Below, in pieces: positions 14,808-23,544 of a DNA stretch of 36,264 bases. The number at the start of each line of letters is the position of its first letter. Position 1 is the first letter of the stretch. The notes below the pieces were generated by a model that had not been told where the DNA came from, did no database searches, and worked only from the letters and a program-made list of their open reading frames with translations. The position numbers and the translations under genes were made by a program. This stretch comes from Bacteroidia bacterium (GTDB taxonomy: Bacteria > Bacteroidota > Bacteroidia > J057): NCBI GenBank assembly GCA_030731845.1, contig JANQTF010000307.1, positions 1 to 36,264 on the forward strand, given 5' to 3'.

Positions 14808-17800
14808 CTAAAAATTCTTACCCAAGGACATCATGATCATCGGACTGGTCAGGGTCTGATCGTCGATGCCCCAAGCCATGTCTCCGCGCAGTGAATAACT
14901 GAGAATATTCATCCGAACCCCCGACCCAAATCCCATGAGAAACGGGCTTTTGAGAGTCTGAAGCTGCACCGTCACGTTGCCCGAGGTGACTACGCGGGTG
15001 TCGGTGGGCTTTTTCTGGCTAAAGGGGTTTCCTTCTGTCCACACAGCACCCAAATCAAAGAACGGAATGAATTCGAGGCTATAGAGAGAATTTGAGTTGA
15101 GTCCGTGGCGCATCATGCGCGAGATGGGAAATCTGATTTCGAAGTTTCCAGCAAGATATCGAGATCCATCTCTGGCAATGGGTCGGAAACCACGCACTGC
15201 GGTCACAAACTCCTGATACTGGAAGCTATAGAGGCTCGTGTCAACAGAATTGGAGGCTACGGAGTTTTGCTCGGTGTTTTGCAGGTTAAATACCAGAAGC
15301 TGATCATTCACACCCCCGAGATAATACTGGTTCACGGTATTAGGCAGGGTAAAGGAAGCTCCCAGACGCGAGGCAAACACAATTTTCTTGTAGAGAGGCA
15401 CGTATTTCTTCACCTCACCCTGGAGGCGGTGAAAAGCAAATTGCTGATTCGTAAGAGAATAATAGCTATCCCAGCCGAGTCGGCCCTCCCAGCCTGCATA
15501 GCGGTATTTGCCCTGATACTTCACCTGATTGTGAACGAGCTTGGCGCCTGCGTGGAGCATTTGCCCCGATTCATCGAGCAGCGACTGCCTGCGAACCTGC
15601 TGGTCTATCCGGCTGAGATAGTGCCACCCGACCTTCATATCGAGCAGGGTGGATGCGCTGATCGGCACCAGCATTCCGCCAGATATTCTTGTTTGCGAGT
15701 AATTGAACAGGAGGGAATCGGACAAGAGCTGGGTTTGGTGCCGAAACTGCCTGTTCATGTAACTTGCTTCCCCATACCAATCGATTTTCCCGGGCTGATA
15801 GGTATAGCGAAGGGTAGAAAACGTGTTGCGGGGAAAAGGCTGTAGGGAAAACTGAATGTTATGCCGATTGAGAACATCAGAAAACCCTACCCCGAGGTTG
15901 AGTCCAAGCTTGGCGAGGGGGTCGTAGCTAAATCCAAGTTGGAGATAGTCGGCAGAAAATCCTCCGCGAGCGGGTGAAGCACTGCTTACCTCTAGCTTAT
16001 CAAGGTCAGGCGCGGGCTGGGTGACTCGGGCGCTTGATCCAGTGGACCAGCGGCGAGGCTGTGTTGGGGATCCCGAAGAAGGATTGTCGGGGTTGGCAGG
16101 GGTAGGTCGCTTAATATCGTAAGGCTGATCTTCTTCGTCGAAGATATAGTATCGCACTGGCTCCGACTTTTTAGGCGCCTCTTCAGTTTTGGGTGAATCA
16201 ACAACCTGAGCAGGATCTGGAGCAGGAGGCAATACGGGTTCTGGTTCTGCTAGTTGTGCAGCGAGGGTTTCAGCTTTTCGCTTTTTACGCTCCTTTGCCT
16301 GAAAAGAGGCAATCTGCTCCAACCTCAGCAGGGTAAGCTCAGGGGTAGCGGGCGCAGTGAGCAAGGCTGTTTCCATTCGAAAAAGGTGCATTTTCCCCTC
16401 ATAGGGTGAGGCCAGGAGCACCGTCTCGTCGTCTCCAGACCAGGCGTTGAGGCCTAGGTCCACATTCGATACTGCTTCCCGATCTTTGAGAAAAATATTG
16501 AGCCCATGAAGGTTCCAGATTCCTGATTCGTCTGTGAGAAACTTCAGCAGGAAACTGGTCGTAGCAACCGGGTTTCGCTCATTGCTAAAGGAGGTCTTGG
16601 TGAGTCGTTCAAACGCGCCTCCGTTTTCGGCAGATCTGCTGTATATGTCAAAGGTAGATTCTGTCAAGAGCCAGGGTGAGGCCTGATCATGGTGGCTGCT
16701 GTCGCGGTTGCTGGAAAAAAACAGGAGTTGATCATCCAGGCTCCAGGATGGGTCGAGATCATCAAAGTTGTCATCTGTGATGGCTTTGAAAGCGGCTTCA
16801 CCGGCACGGGTGCTATACAAGTCAATTTTTCCTTCGCGCAAGACAGAGGCGACAATACTTTTGCCATCATGGGACCATGCAAGGTCCCAAATGGCTCTAT
16901 CAGAGGCATCTAGTGCCTGGGACTCTATCTCGCCTTGTCCGGGCGAGAAATAGACCAACGCATTGGCTCCTTTGGGTGAATACATCACCGTCACCAACTG
17001 ACCGCCAGTTGGGCTCCAGCTGATGGGGATTTCAGGGAGCTCCAGGTGAAAATAATTGGCGGAACGCAGTCCCATTTTCAAGGGAGTTGCTTCCCAATTT
17101 CTGTTTTCGGGGTTATAGAGGAATAACTTGAGCAGCCCTTCCTTAGTCATCCAGGCGGCGATTTGCCCACTCATCTTATTCCAGGCAAAGCTATTGAGCT
17201 CATATCCAGCTGGCAGGGTGAGGTCATCAATATCGCTCCATTCGGAGAGGTTCACGCGGCGCTGCCGCTGTGTGTTGGCTCGTGTGACCACATAGTCGCG
17301 CCACCGTGAGGTGACTGTGTTGAGCGTAATGCCCAGCACCGAGACGATCCCCGACTCGATCGAGTTGGAAATATTCATCAGATACACGATCTCCGATAGC
17401 TTTTGCTCCCCATATTCATGGGCGATAAAGTACCAGATTGATTTTCTAACTGTACGGTTCAATTGCCCCTCCCCTTCGAGGGCGAGATCGAGCAGTTCTG
17501 AGCTACTGAGGCTATTCACCCACATTTCATCCGTAAAGGTCCAGCCTTCAGATACATAGGCCTCCAAGCCTTCGGAAAACCATGCCGCGTCGTGCAAGAG
17601 CAGTTTGGTTTGGATGGTGCCTCCTACCCGATTTCCAAAGGCAAATTCCTGGAGAACGGCAGTGGTCACCTCTTTCTTCACATTCTGATAAAGGCCTTCG
17701 GTAGTACCGGGATGCACTACCACGCCACGCAGGGTGGGCAAGGAAAATAGTCCGGGTGACTCCTCTGGCTTGGACAGTTGCAGGTTGGAATATAAAAGAT

Positions 17801-18059
17801 CCACGGCCTGTGGAAAATAAATCAATGTGTAGCGCCCCTCAGGCCTCACATCAAAAAGCGCAAGGGCTTCATGTCGTGCCTTTTCGGCAAACTTGGCTAC
17901 AATTTGAGCAGAGATCTCGTCTGGAGCCTGATGATACACATCAAAATGGTTCGTGGAAACCATCTGCCAATTGGCAGATTGAGCGTTGGGCTGAAATGAC
18001 TGACCGACCAAGACGGTTGGCAGCATCAATAAGGCGCTCAGAAAGGTGCGCAGATTCAT
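14808..18059 (-). CDS. Peptidase-MA-like / TolB-like propeller / outer-membrane barrel fusion
   Basis: A 1083-residue exported protein with a signal peptide (cleavage near VGQ, about residue 20). Residues about 30-260 resemble the peptidase MA-like (gluzincin) domain: WQMVSTNHFDVYH at the start and WFSEGLEAYVSEG at 160-172. However, the HExxH zinc motif position reads LQEFAF (136-141), so the catalytic His residues are gone and proteolysis is unlikely. Residues about 280-570 are WD40/TolB-like propeller blades (IWDLAWSHDGKSIVAS, LDPSWSLDDQLLFFSSNRD). A Pro- and charge-rich linker (about 575-690) follows. Residues about 690-1083 look like a BamA/surface-antigen beta-barrel ending in Phe, the usual signal for the BAM machinery. 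Probably an outer-membrane protein with a large periplasmic sensing or scaffold part; function unknown. Confidence 0.82.
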   Translation of the reverse strand: MNLRTFLSALLMLPTVLVGQSFQPNAQSANWQMVSTNHFDVYHQAPDEISAQIVAKFAEKARHEALALFDVRPEGRYTLIYFPQAVDLLYSNLQLSKPEESPGLFSLPTLRGVVVHPGTTEGLYQNVKKEVTTAVLQEFAFGNRVGGTIQTKLLLHDAAWFSEGLEAYVSEGWTFTDEMWVNSLSSSELLDLALEGEGQLNRTVRKSIWYFIAHEYGEQKLSEIVYLMNISNSIESGIVSVLGITLNTVTSRWRDYVVTRANTQRQRRVNLSEWSDIDDLTLPAGYELNSFAWNKMSGQIAAWMTKEGLLKLFLYNPENRNWEATPLKMGLRSANYFHLELPEIPISWSPTGGQLVTVMYSPKGANALVYFSPGQGEIESQALDASDRAIWDLAWSHDGKSIVASVLREGKIDLYSTRAGEAAFKAITDDNFDDLDPSWSLDDQLLFFSSNRDSSHHDQASPWLLTESTFDIYSRSAENGGAFERLTKTSFSNERNPVATTSFLLKFLTDESGIWNLHGLNIFLKDREAVSNVDLGLNAWSGDDETVLLASPYEGKMHLFRMETALLTAPATPELTLLRLEQIASFQAKERKKRKAETLAAQLAEPEPVLPPAPDPAQVVDSPKTEEAPKKSEPVRYYIFDEEDQPYDIKRPTPANPDNPSSGSPTQPRRWSTGSSARVTQPAPDLDKLEVSSASPARGGFSADYLQLGFSYDPLAKLGLNLGVGFSDVLNRHNIQFSLQPFPRNTFSTLRYTYQPGKIDWYGEASYMNRQFRHQTQLLSDSLLFNYSQTRISGGMLVPISASTLLDMKVGWHYLSRIDQQVRRQSLLDESGQMLHAGAKLVHNQVKYQGKYRYAGWEGRLGWDSYYSLTNQQFAFHRLQGEVKKYVPLYKKIVFASRLGASFTLPNTVNQYYLGGVNDQLLVFNLQNTEQNSVASNSVDTSLYSFQYQEFVTAVRGFRPIARDGSRYLAGNFEIRFPISRMMRHGLNSNSLYSLEFIPFFDLGAVWTEGNPFSQKKPTDTRVVTSGNVTVQLQTLKSPFLMGFGSGVRMNILSYSLRGDMAWGIDDQTLTSPMIMMSLGKNF

Positions 18060-18192
18060 AGAAGAAGAGGTTTCAACATCCGGGGGCAGATCGCGGGAAG
18101 GTCAGGTTTACTAACGAAGAATCTGCCTATCTGGTTTAAGCATAGAATGTACGCAAAATCTTGCGGTCTCCCACATGGATTTCAAGAGAAAC

Positions 18193-19260
18193 TTACGTTG
18201 GGCGAAAAGCCTTGAACTGGGTAATCCTAAGTTCCTCAGGTACTTCTGCACCTTCCAAGATGTGAGCTGTCATGAGCCTGCTGCAATACGGGGCTGCAAG
18301 CATGCCTTTGGTCCCAAATCCGCTGAGGGTGTAGAGAAATGGCCACTGCGGATGGCTGCCGAGAATCGGCCTGCGATTGGGCGTGGTGGGCCGAATGCCA
18401 GCCCGATGACCTACCACCTTGTAGGGCACTTTGAGCACGAGCCTCAACTGCTCCTCGATCTGCGCCCTTCCAGCCTCCGTTGGGCCCGGATCATCAAATA
18501 GATGCTCATAGGTGGAGCCCACGATCCACCTGCCAGATTCGCCCGGCACCATATATACTTTTTTCGTGATTACAAATGGCAGCTGATCAAGTCCCTCTGA
18601 TTCGATCTCCAGAATTTCCCCTTTATTCGGCTGAACAGGAAGTTTCTCAAACCAGGGATTCTGCCGGATTCGATACCCTTCACAACAAATCATCTGATCA
18701 AAGCCCAAAGGCTCGCCTTTCCAGGTCAGCGTCTTTTGGCCCATGTTGATCTGATCATAGGGAATGCTGCCCTGCAAAACCACTCCCCCATTCGACCTGA
18801 AAATATCCTGCAGTCGGTCAATGAGGCCTCCAATATTCACCCAGCCACAAGGCAGGATTCTAATCCCGCCGAGCGGATTGTGAATCACCTCAGGAAAGAG
18901 CGGGCGCTCCTCAAATTTCACCAACTGATGATACGCTGGCTCAGCCGACCAACCGCTCCATTGGTTATATTCTTCCACATCTTTGAAAGGCCGATAGATG
19001 TGAATGGGGTGAATAAACTGCGATACGCCCTGAAAAAAAGGGTCCTTCAGCACGGCATCGAGCTCTGCGAGCAAGGTTTCGGCTTTCCAGGTTTTGGAGC
19101 CAAATCTCCCGGTGATTACATTGTAGAGCCCTGCAGCTACGCGCGAGGCACTCATCGGGGCCCGATCATCAATCAAGGTGACGTGGCAGCCTTGTCGAAG
19201 GAGTCTGCAGGCCAGGAAGCTTCCGGCCAGGCCAGCGCCAAGCACAATCACTTGTCTCAT
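18193..19260 (-). CDS. FAD-dependent oxidoreductase, DAO family
   Basis: A 355-residue protein. The N-terminus VIVLGAGLAGSFLACRLL is a Rossmann dinucleotide-binding motif (GxGxxG) for FAD. The middle and C-terminal parts (RRPILGSHPQ, LYTLSGFGTKGMLAAPY) match the D-amino-acid-oxidase fold, in which the late Gly-rich loop contacts the flavin. Substrate unknown: amino acid, amine or tRNA-side-chain oxidation are all seen in this family. The start codon overlaps the lpxB stop by four bases (19257-19260), making it the last gene of the surE-GNAT-lpxB operon. No functional link to lipid A is evident, so the coupling may only reflect operon packing. Confidence 0.85.
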   Translation of the reverse strand: MRQVIVLGAGLAGSFLACRLLRQGCHVTLIDDRAPMSASRVAAGLYNVITGRFGSKTWKAETLLAELDAVLKDPFFQGVSQFIHPIHIYRPFKDVEEYNQWSGWSAEPAYHQLVKFEERPLFPEVIHNPLGGIRILPCGWVNIGGLIDRLQDIFRSNGGVVLQGSIPYDQINMGQKTLTWKGEPLGFDQMICCEGYRIRQNPWFEKLPVQPNKGEILEIESEGLDQLPFVITKKVYMVPGESGRWIVGSTYEHLFDDPGPTEAGRAQIEEQLRLVLKVPYKVVGHRAGIRPTTPNRRPILGSHPQWPFLYTLSGFGTKGMLAAPYCSRLMTAHILEGAEVPEELRITQFKAFRPT

Positions 19261-20375
19261 GGCCGATCCGTTTTCTGCGTAACAAGCGCCAAAAGGACCT
19301 CGGCAGCGCGAGCCGAGGCGCCAGATTCTCCGAGCTTCTGCCGCAAGGCATCGTAGTCCTGGGCAAGCTTCGCCTGTCTTTCGGATGTCAGGAGGGCTTC
19401 GACCTCCGCGCAGAGGCGCGCTTCGGTGAAGTCATGCTGGATCAATTCTGTCACCGCTTCCCACCCCAGAATCAGGTTGACCAGCGAAATGAAAGGCACC
19501 TTCACCAGCCGCTTCCCGATGGCAAAGGAAATGGGAGAGCCTTTATAGCACACCACTTCCGGCACCCCAAACAAGGCGGTTTCCAGAGTAGCCGTGCCGG
19601 AGGTCACTGCCGCCGCAGATGCCTGCGCCAGCAATTCATAGGTGCGGTTCATCCAAATTTCTACCCGGGCATTGCCGACGATTGCTTCATAAAATGCCCT
19701 TGGCTGAGAAGGCGCTCCCGCCACCACAAATTGATGATCCGGAAACTTTTCTATCAGGCTCAGCATGACAGGCAGCATTCGCTGAATTTCCTGCCTACGC
19801 GAGCCCGGAAGCAGCGCAATGGTAGGTGGAGTGGGGCTTGTCTTGGTGATTTCGCCGATAGCATCGAGCAATGGGTGGCCAACAAATTCTACCTCTACTT
19901 CCTCTTTTTCATAAAACTCCTTCTCAAATGGAAGGATGACAAACATACGGTCCACATACTTGCGAACCAGCTTCACACGTCCTTTTTTCCAGGCCCAAAG
20001 CTGGGGCGAAATGTAGTAGTAAACCGGAATGCCCAGGGAGCGAAAAAAGGGAGCCAATCTCAGGTTGAAGGCGGGATAATCCACCAATACCACGGCATCA
20101 GGATGCCAGGCAGCTGCGTCTTTCTTAATCCGCTGAAAGAGTTCCCGGATTTGACCGAGGTTTTTCAGCACCTCCAGAAATCCCATGAAATTCCCTTCGG
20201 AAAGGTGGGCCACAAGGTGACAGCCAGCAGCTTGCATCTGATTGCCGCCCATGCCCCTCACGAGCAGGTCAGGCTGGCGCTGCATCAGCTGCCGCAGGAG
20301 GTTTGCGGCGTGTAAGTCACCAGAATCTTCCCCAGAAATGATATAGAGCTTTTTTAGCTCTTTAGGGCTAGCCAT
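19257..20375 (-). CDS. lpxB: Lipid-A-disaccharide synthase LpxB
   Basis: A 372-residue GT19 enzyme that condenses UDP-2,3-diacylglucosamine with lipid X to make the beta-1,6 lipid A disaccharide at the inner membrane's cytoplasmic face. Diagnostic motifs: YIISGEDSGDLHAANL at the N-terminus, RGMGGNQMQAAG, DYPAFNLRLA, YYISPQLWAWKKGR, FVGHPLLD, LLPGSRRQEI and TSGTATLETAL. Length fits. The start must be at or near 20375 because the first strand begins ten residues later; this places it 22 nt inside the 3' end of the GNAT gene. Its stop overlaps the FAD oxidoreductase start. It shows that the organism makes lipid A, consistent with the O-antigen ligase-like gene at the right end. Confidence 0.96.
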   Translation of the reverse strand: MASPKELKKLYIISGEDSGDLHAANLLRQLMQRQPDLLVRGMGGNQMQAAGCHLVAHLSEGNFMGFLEVLKNLGQIRELFQRIKKDAAAWHPDAVVLVDYPAFNLRLAPFFRSLGIPVYYYISPQLWAWKKGRVKLVRKYVDRMFVILPFEKEFYEKEEVEVEFVGHPLLDAIGEITKTSPTPPTIALLPGSRRQEIQRMLPVMLSLIEKFPDHQFVVAGAPSQPRAFYEAIVGNARVEIWMNRTYELLAQASAAAVTSGTATLETALFGVPEVVCYKGSPISFAIGKRLVKVPFISLVNLILGWEAVTELIQHDFTEARLCAEVEALLTSERQAKLAQDYDALRQKLGESGASARAAEVLLALVTQKTDRP

Positions 20376-20902
20376 TTCTCGCAGGTTAGTTTATAACGGA
20401 TGTACTGAAGCTCTTGCTGCGAAGCCCAATCTGGCCCCTGCACAAATCCGCCCTTTTCAAACCCAATTGCTCGGAGAAGGTTTTGAGAAGGGGAATTGGT
20501 TTGGGCGCATTGTGCCTGCACCTCTTTCATGTTCATCGCTTCAAATCCGTGAGTGAGCAGGGCCTTGCAGGCTTTTCTCATCCATCCTTGTCCATGTTTG
20601 TCCTGATCGAGCCAATATCCCAAACTGGCTTTTTGCCTGAGCGGATCGATGTGCACAAAGCTGACCATGCCGCTCAGTTCTTCACCGATCCAAATGCCGA
20701 GATTGAGAGAGATGCCTTCCCGGGCTTGCTCCTGATGCTTGGTAATGCTCAGCCGGGCATCCATCTCGCCGTTATAGCTATGCACCCAGGGCAAAAAAGG
20801 CGCGAGAAGATCCCTGTTTTTGCTCACAAGGCGCGCCATTTCGGCAGCATGATGTGCTTCCCGCAGGGCCAAATGACCTTCAGTGCCAAGCATCAGCTTC
20901 AT
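20354..20902 (-). CDS. GNAT acetyltransferase, RimJ/RimL-like
   Basis: A 182-residue protein. The ATG at 20902 is chosen because it overlaps the surE stop as ATGA (20899-20902); an ATG eight codons upstream is less likely. The sequence resembles RimL-type protein or ribosomal-serine acetyltransferases: LALREAHHAAEMARLV at the start, IGEELSGMVSFVHID, SLGYWLDQDKHGQGWMRKAC (the acetyl-CoA pyrophosphate loop, with QGWMRKA in place of Q/RxxGxA), and NSPSQNLLRAIGFEKGG. It should acetylate an N-terminal amine or a small amine with acetyl-CoA in the cytoplasm; the target is unknown. Its 3' end overlaps lpxB by 22 nt. surE and lpxB are often adjacent in Bacteroidota (from memory), so this gene may have inserted between them. 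Confidence 0.87.
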   Translation of the reverse strand: MKLMLGTEGHLALREAHHAAEMARLVSKNRDLLAPFLPWVHSYNGEMDARLSITKHQEQAREGISLNLGIWIGEELSGMVSFVHIDPLRQKASLGYWLDQDKHGQGWMRKACKALLTHGFEAMNMKEVQAQCAQTNSPSQNLLRAIGFEKGGFVQGPDWASQQELQYIRYKLTCEKWLALKS

Positions 20903-21681
20903 GAGGCAGGCAGTTCCCATGGCCATTCGGTGAGAGCAGGCAATTGGTGGTGAGCGGTGAGGTCGTGGCTCATGGGCGTAATGGACACGTAGCCTTCTGC
21001 GAGGGCGTGCTCATCGGTATCCACGCCTTTATCTTGAAGGATAAATTTTCCGGTCAACCAGTAATATTTCCGACCATAGGGATCTGTGCGTTCATCAAAC
21101 TCTTCCATCCATCGCCCCATGGCTTGACGGGTAATTCTGATGCCTTTTATTTTCTCGATCGGCAGATATGGGATGTTCACGTTGAGGCATTGTCCTGGGA
21201 GCAGCTTGCTGGTGAGGGCATGCTCAATCACTGTTTTGGCCACGATTTTGGCGGCACTCATGTCCCCTTCGTGAGGAAAGTGGCAAAGGGAAAAGCCAAT
21301 GGCTGGCAATCCCTGTAGGGCACCTTCACGCGCAGCAGAGAGAGTTCCACTGTAGATGGCGCTAACCGAAGAGTTGGCGCCGTGATTGATTCCGGAGAGA
21401 ATCAGGTCCGGCTGGGTCTTCATCACCACACCGGTGGCGATTTTCACACAATCGGCGGGGGTGCCGCTCACTGCATGGCCAATGAGGCCACCGGGAAGTT
21501 CTTCTTGATAAATGCGTAGGGGCTTGCCAATGCTGATGGCATGGCCCATGGCACTCTGCGCGCTGTTGGGCGCAACCACAGTAGTTTCTCCCAGTTCACG
21601 GGCCACTTCCAGAAGGGCCATGATGCCGGGGGCGTGGATGCCGTCGTCATTGGAGATCAAAAAATGCGGGCGCTTTGCCAT
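20899..21681 (-). CDS. surE: 5'/3'-nucleotidase SurE
   Basis: A 260-residue protein from the ATG giving MAKRPHFLISNDDGIHAPG; the open frame continues to 21735, but family members begin right at this strand. Motifs: SNDDGIHAPG (metal-binding Asp pair), PNSAQSAMGHAIS, SGTPADCVK, SGINHGANSS and YSGTLSAAREG, all classic for SurE. It is a metal-dependent phosphatase acting on nucleoside 5'- and 3'-monophosphates, associated with stationary-phase survival. It is the first gene of the overlapping operon with GNAT, lpxB and the FAD oxidoreductase. It begins 47 nt after the aldo/keto reductase stop, so readthrough from that gene is possible. Confidence 0.95.
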   Translation of the reverse strand: MAKRPHFLISNDDGIHAPGIMALLEVARELGETTVVAPNSAQSAMGHAISIGKPLRIYQEELPGGLIGHAVSGTPADCVKIATGVVMKTQPDLILSGINHGANSSVSAIYSGTLSAAREGALQGLPAIGFSLCHFPHEGDMSAAKIVAKTVIEHALTSKLLPGQCLNVNIPYLPIEKIKGIRITRQAMGRWMEEFDERTDPYGRKYYWLTGKFILQDKGVDTDEHALAEGYVSITPMSHDLTAHHQLPALTEWPWELPAS

Positions 21682-21728
21682 ATTGAGGGAGCTGTATTGG
21701 GCGAATGTCAGAGAATAAAAAAAGTGAT

Positions 21729-22712
21729 TTACCACAGATCGTGAACCGAAGGCCTCACAAACTTGTCATACACAGCCTGGGCATCGCGCATGGCCATTTC
21801 TGGCAGTGCTGGCAAAGCCGATGCCTGCACGTTGGAGGCGACATGCTCCGGGCTGCTGGCGCCGGGAATCACGCAGGAAATGGCTTCGTGCATCAAAATC
21901 CACTGGAGAGCGTGCTGCACAAGAAAGTCTTCGCCAAAGAGGCGCTTGTATTCCTTGACCGCCCGCAATCCCTGCGCGTAGGGTACACCTGAAAATGTTT
22001 CTCCTTTATCAAATGCCTCGCCCTCGCGGTTGAAGTGGCGGTGATCTTCTTCGCCAAATACAGTCTCGGCTGAAAATTTTCCGGTGAGCAAGCCACTTGC
22101 GAGTGGCACGCGGGCAATGATGCCGACATTGGCATTTTTAGCAGCGGGGAAGAAGACTTCCGCTGGCTTGAGCCTCATGAGATTGAAAATAATCTGTACC
22201 GTGGCCACCCCGGGATACTCAATCGCTTTGAGCGCTTCGTCCACGGTCTCTACGCTTACACCATACTGGCGAATTTTTCCCTGAGCCCGCAGGTCATCCA
22301 TCACGCCAAAGACTTCGGCGTGATCATAGACCGCCGAAGGCGGACAATGCAGTTGCACCAGATCAATGGCATCGCGATTCATGTTCTGAAGAGCTTCCTC
22401 CACGAATCTGGTCAGGTTCTCGCGGTTGTAGCCTTCGGCGGTATGAGGATGAAGTCGGCGTCCGATTTTTGTGGCAACAATCACACGCTCCGTGCGGCTT
22501 TTCACTACTTTTGCTACGATGTTTTCGCTGAGTCCACCACTATACACATCAGCGGTGTCGATGAAATTCACCCCTGAATCTATGGCTTTGTGGATGATGC
22601 GCTCTGCGAGGGATGCGTCGAAATCGGAGCCCCATTTGCCGCCAATCTGCCAGGCACCCAGTGAGACTTCGGAGACTTTCCATCCGGTTTTTCCAAGCGT
22701 GCGATATTTCAT
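21729..22712 (-). CDS. Aldo/keto reductase
   Basis: A 327-residue protein from the ATG giving MKYRTLGKTGWKVSEVSLG, the usual AKR opening; the 12-codon upstream extension is rejected. The catalytic tetrad is visible: Asp and Tyr in NFIDTADVYSGG, Lys in IVATKIGRR, and His in LVQLHCPP. It is a (beta/alpha)8 NADPH-dependent reductase of carbonyl compounds, of the general-stress YajO/YhdN-like type; the substrate is unknown. Length is normal. It lies between the small outer-membrane protein gene and surE on the same strand with short gaps, so it may share a transcript with either. Confidence 0.9.
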   Translation of the reverse strand: MKYRTLGKTGWKVSEVSLGAWQIGGKWGSDFDASLAERIIHKAIDSGVNFIDTADVYSGGLSENIVAKVVKSRTERVIVATKIGRRLHPHTAEGYNRENLTRFVEEALQNMNRDAIDLVQLHCPPSAVYDHAEVFGVMDDLRAQGKIRQYGVSVETVDEALKAIEYPGVATVQIIFNLMRLKPAEVFFPAAKNANVGIIARVPLASGLLTGKFSAETVFGEEDHRHFNREGEAFDKGETFSGVPYAQGLRAVKEYKRLFGEDFLVQHALQWILMHEAISCVIPGASSPEHVASNVQASALPALPEMAMRDAQAVYDKFVRPSVHDLW

Positions 22713-22790
22713 TGTGGTATAAATGACTTGTCTGAATAGGTGCGACAAGTTACGCCAAAGCCAGCGGGAATGCCAAGCGGCAGGTCCCTC

Positions 22791-23441
22791 TTACAAGCGA
22801 TAATAGAGGGTGAGTCCTGGAGAAAAAGGAGTAAAGGAAAAAAAGGTCCTCCCATTTAACCCGCTGAATCCTTGAGTTTGGTTCGTATTGTAAAAATACC
22901 CCAGCCTCAAGGGGGTGAAATCTACTGCCAAATGACGGGTGAGCAAGACCGTGATGCCTCCGGCTCCCGCGAGGCTATATTCCTGACTGCGAGATTCCTG
23001 CACATTGACATTGGCCGGGGGATCAAAGGCACGCGCCCGGCTGTAGGCAAATCCGCCTGAGAGTGTAGCCTGACCAAAGAGGTAAAAGTTTGCATTCAAC
23101 GGATAATAATACCGCAAGCCCGGAACCAATGCCACCCGCCATGTGAGATTTTCTCTTCGAGATGCCTGAAAAGCAAAATCTGTGGAAGAGGATGCGTAGG
23201 ATAGCCCAACCGACATGATAAATGCCATTCTATCACTTAAAAACACATGTGTCTGAGGAGAAAAATTGGCCCCCAGATCGCGTCGCGAGTTTTCGAATGG
23301 AATCTGAGACGCCGACTGATTCAGCGACAGGCTACCCCCGATCCACCACTGCCCGATGGTCATGGGAGCGGGATCTGAGAAGAGTTGAGAAAAGGCAGAG
23401 ATGGGACAAAGAATACCCAGAAGGAGGAAAATAGATTTCAT
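22791..23441 (-). CDS. Small outer-membrane beta-barrel protein
   Basis: A 216-residue protein from the ATG giving MKSIFLLLGILCPISAFSQ, a clear signal peptide cleaved after about residue 19. The rest alternates polar and hydrophobic or aromatic residues in about eight strands (WIGGSLSLNQSA, AFIMSVGLSYAS, FYLFGQATLSGGFAY, LAVDFTPLRLGYFY, SPGLTLYYRL), the pattern of OmpA-like or OmpW-like barrels annotated as 'outer membrane beta-barrel protein' in Bacteroidota. The C-terminus is YYRL rather than Phe. No enzymatic motif is present. Its role is unknown; porin or surface-adhesion functions are guesses. It stands alone, downstream of the DUF58 operon terminator. Confidence 0.8.
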   Translation of the reverse strand: MKSIFLLLGILCPISAFSQLFSDPAPMTIGQWWIGGSLSLNQSASQIPFENSRRDLGANFSPQTHVFLSDRMAFIMSVGLSYASSSTDFAFQASRRENLTWRVALVPGLRYYYPLNANFYLFGQATLSGGFAYSRARAFDPPANVNVQESRSQEYSLAGAGGITVLLTRHLAVDFTPLRLGYFYNTNQTQGFSGLNGRTFFSFTPFSPGLTLYYRL

Positions 23442-23503
23442 AATCAGCAAGTGTTTGTTGTCTGCTAATGGGCTTCCTCGGCCTTTATTGGTTGTGCCAT
23501 CCG

Positions 23504-23544
23504 AAAAAAAATGGTTAAATCCGAGCTATTAAATCAGTGCTCGG
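23504..23544 (-). terminator. Intrinsic terminator of the MoxR/DUF58 operon
   Basis: On the minus strand a stem CCGAGC/GCTCGG (23544-23539 with 23526-23521, 12-nt loop containing the DUF58 stop codon) is followed nine nt later by eight consecutive T residues (23511-23504). It lies at the very end of the leftward operon. The stem is short, so confidence is moderate. Confidence 0.55.

Noticed and set aside
15105-15845. 246-codon plus-strand ORF opposite the outer-membrane barrel fusion
   Set aside because: Antisense shadow of the barrel domain, with no signal peptide or known motif.
19434-20315. 293-codon plus-strand ORF opposite lpxB
   Set aside because: lpxB motifs on the minus strand are unambiguous; the antisense frame is rich in His and Arg as expected for a shadow.
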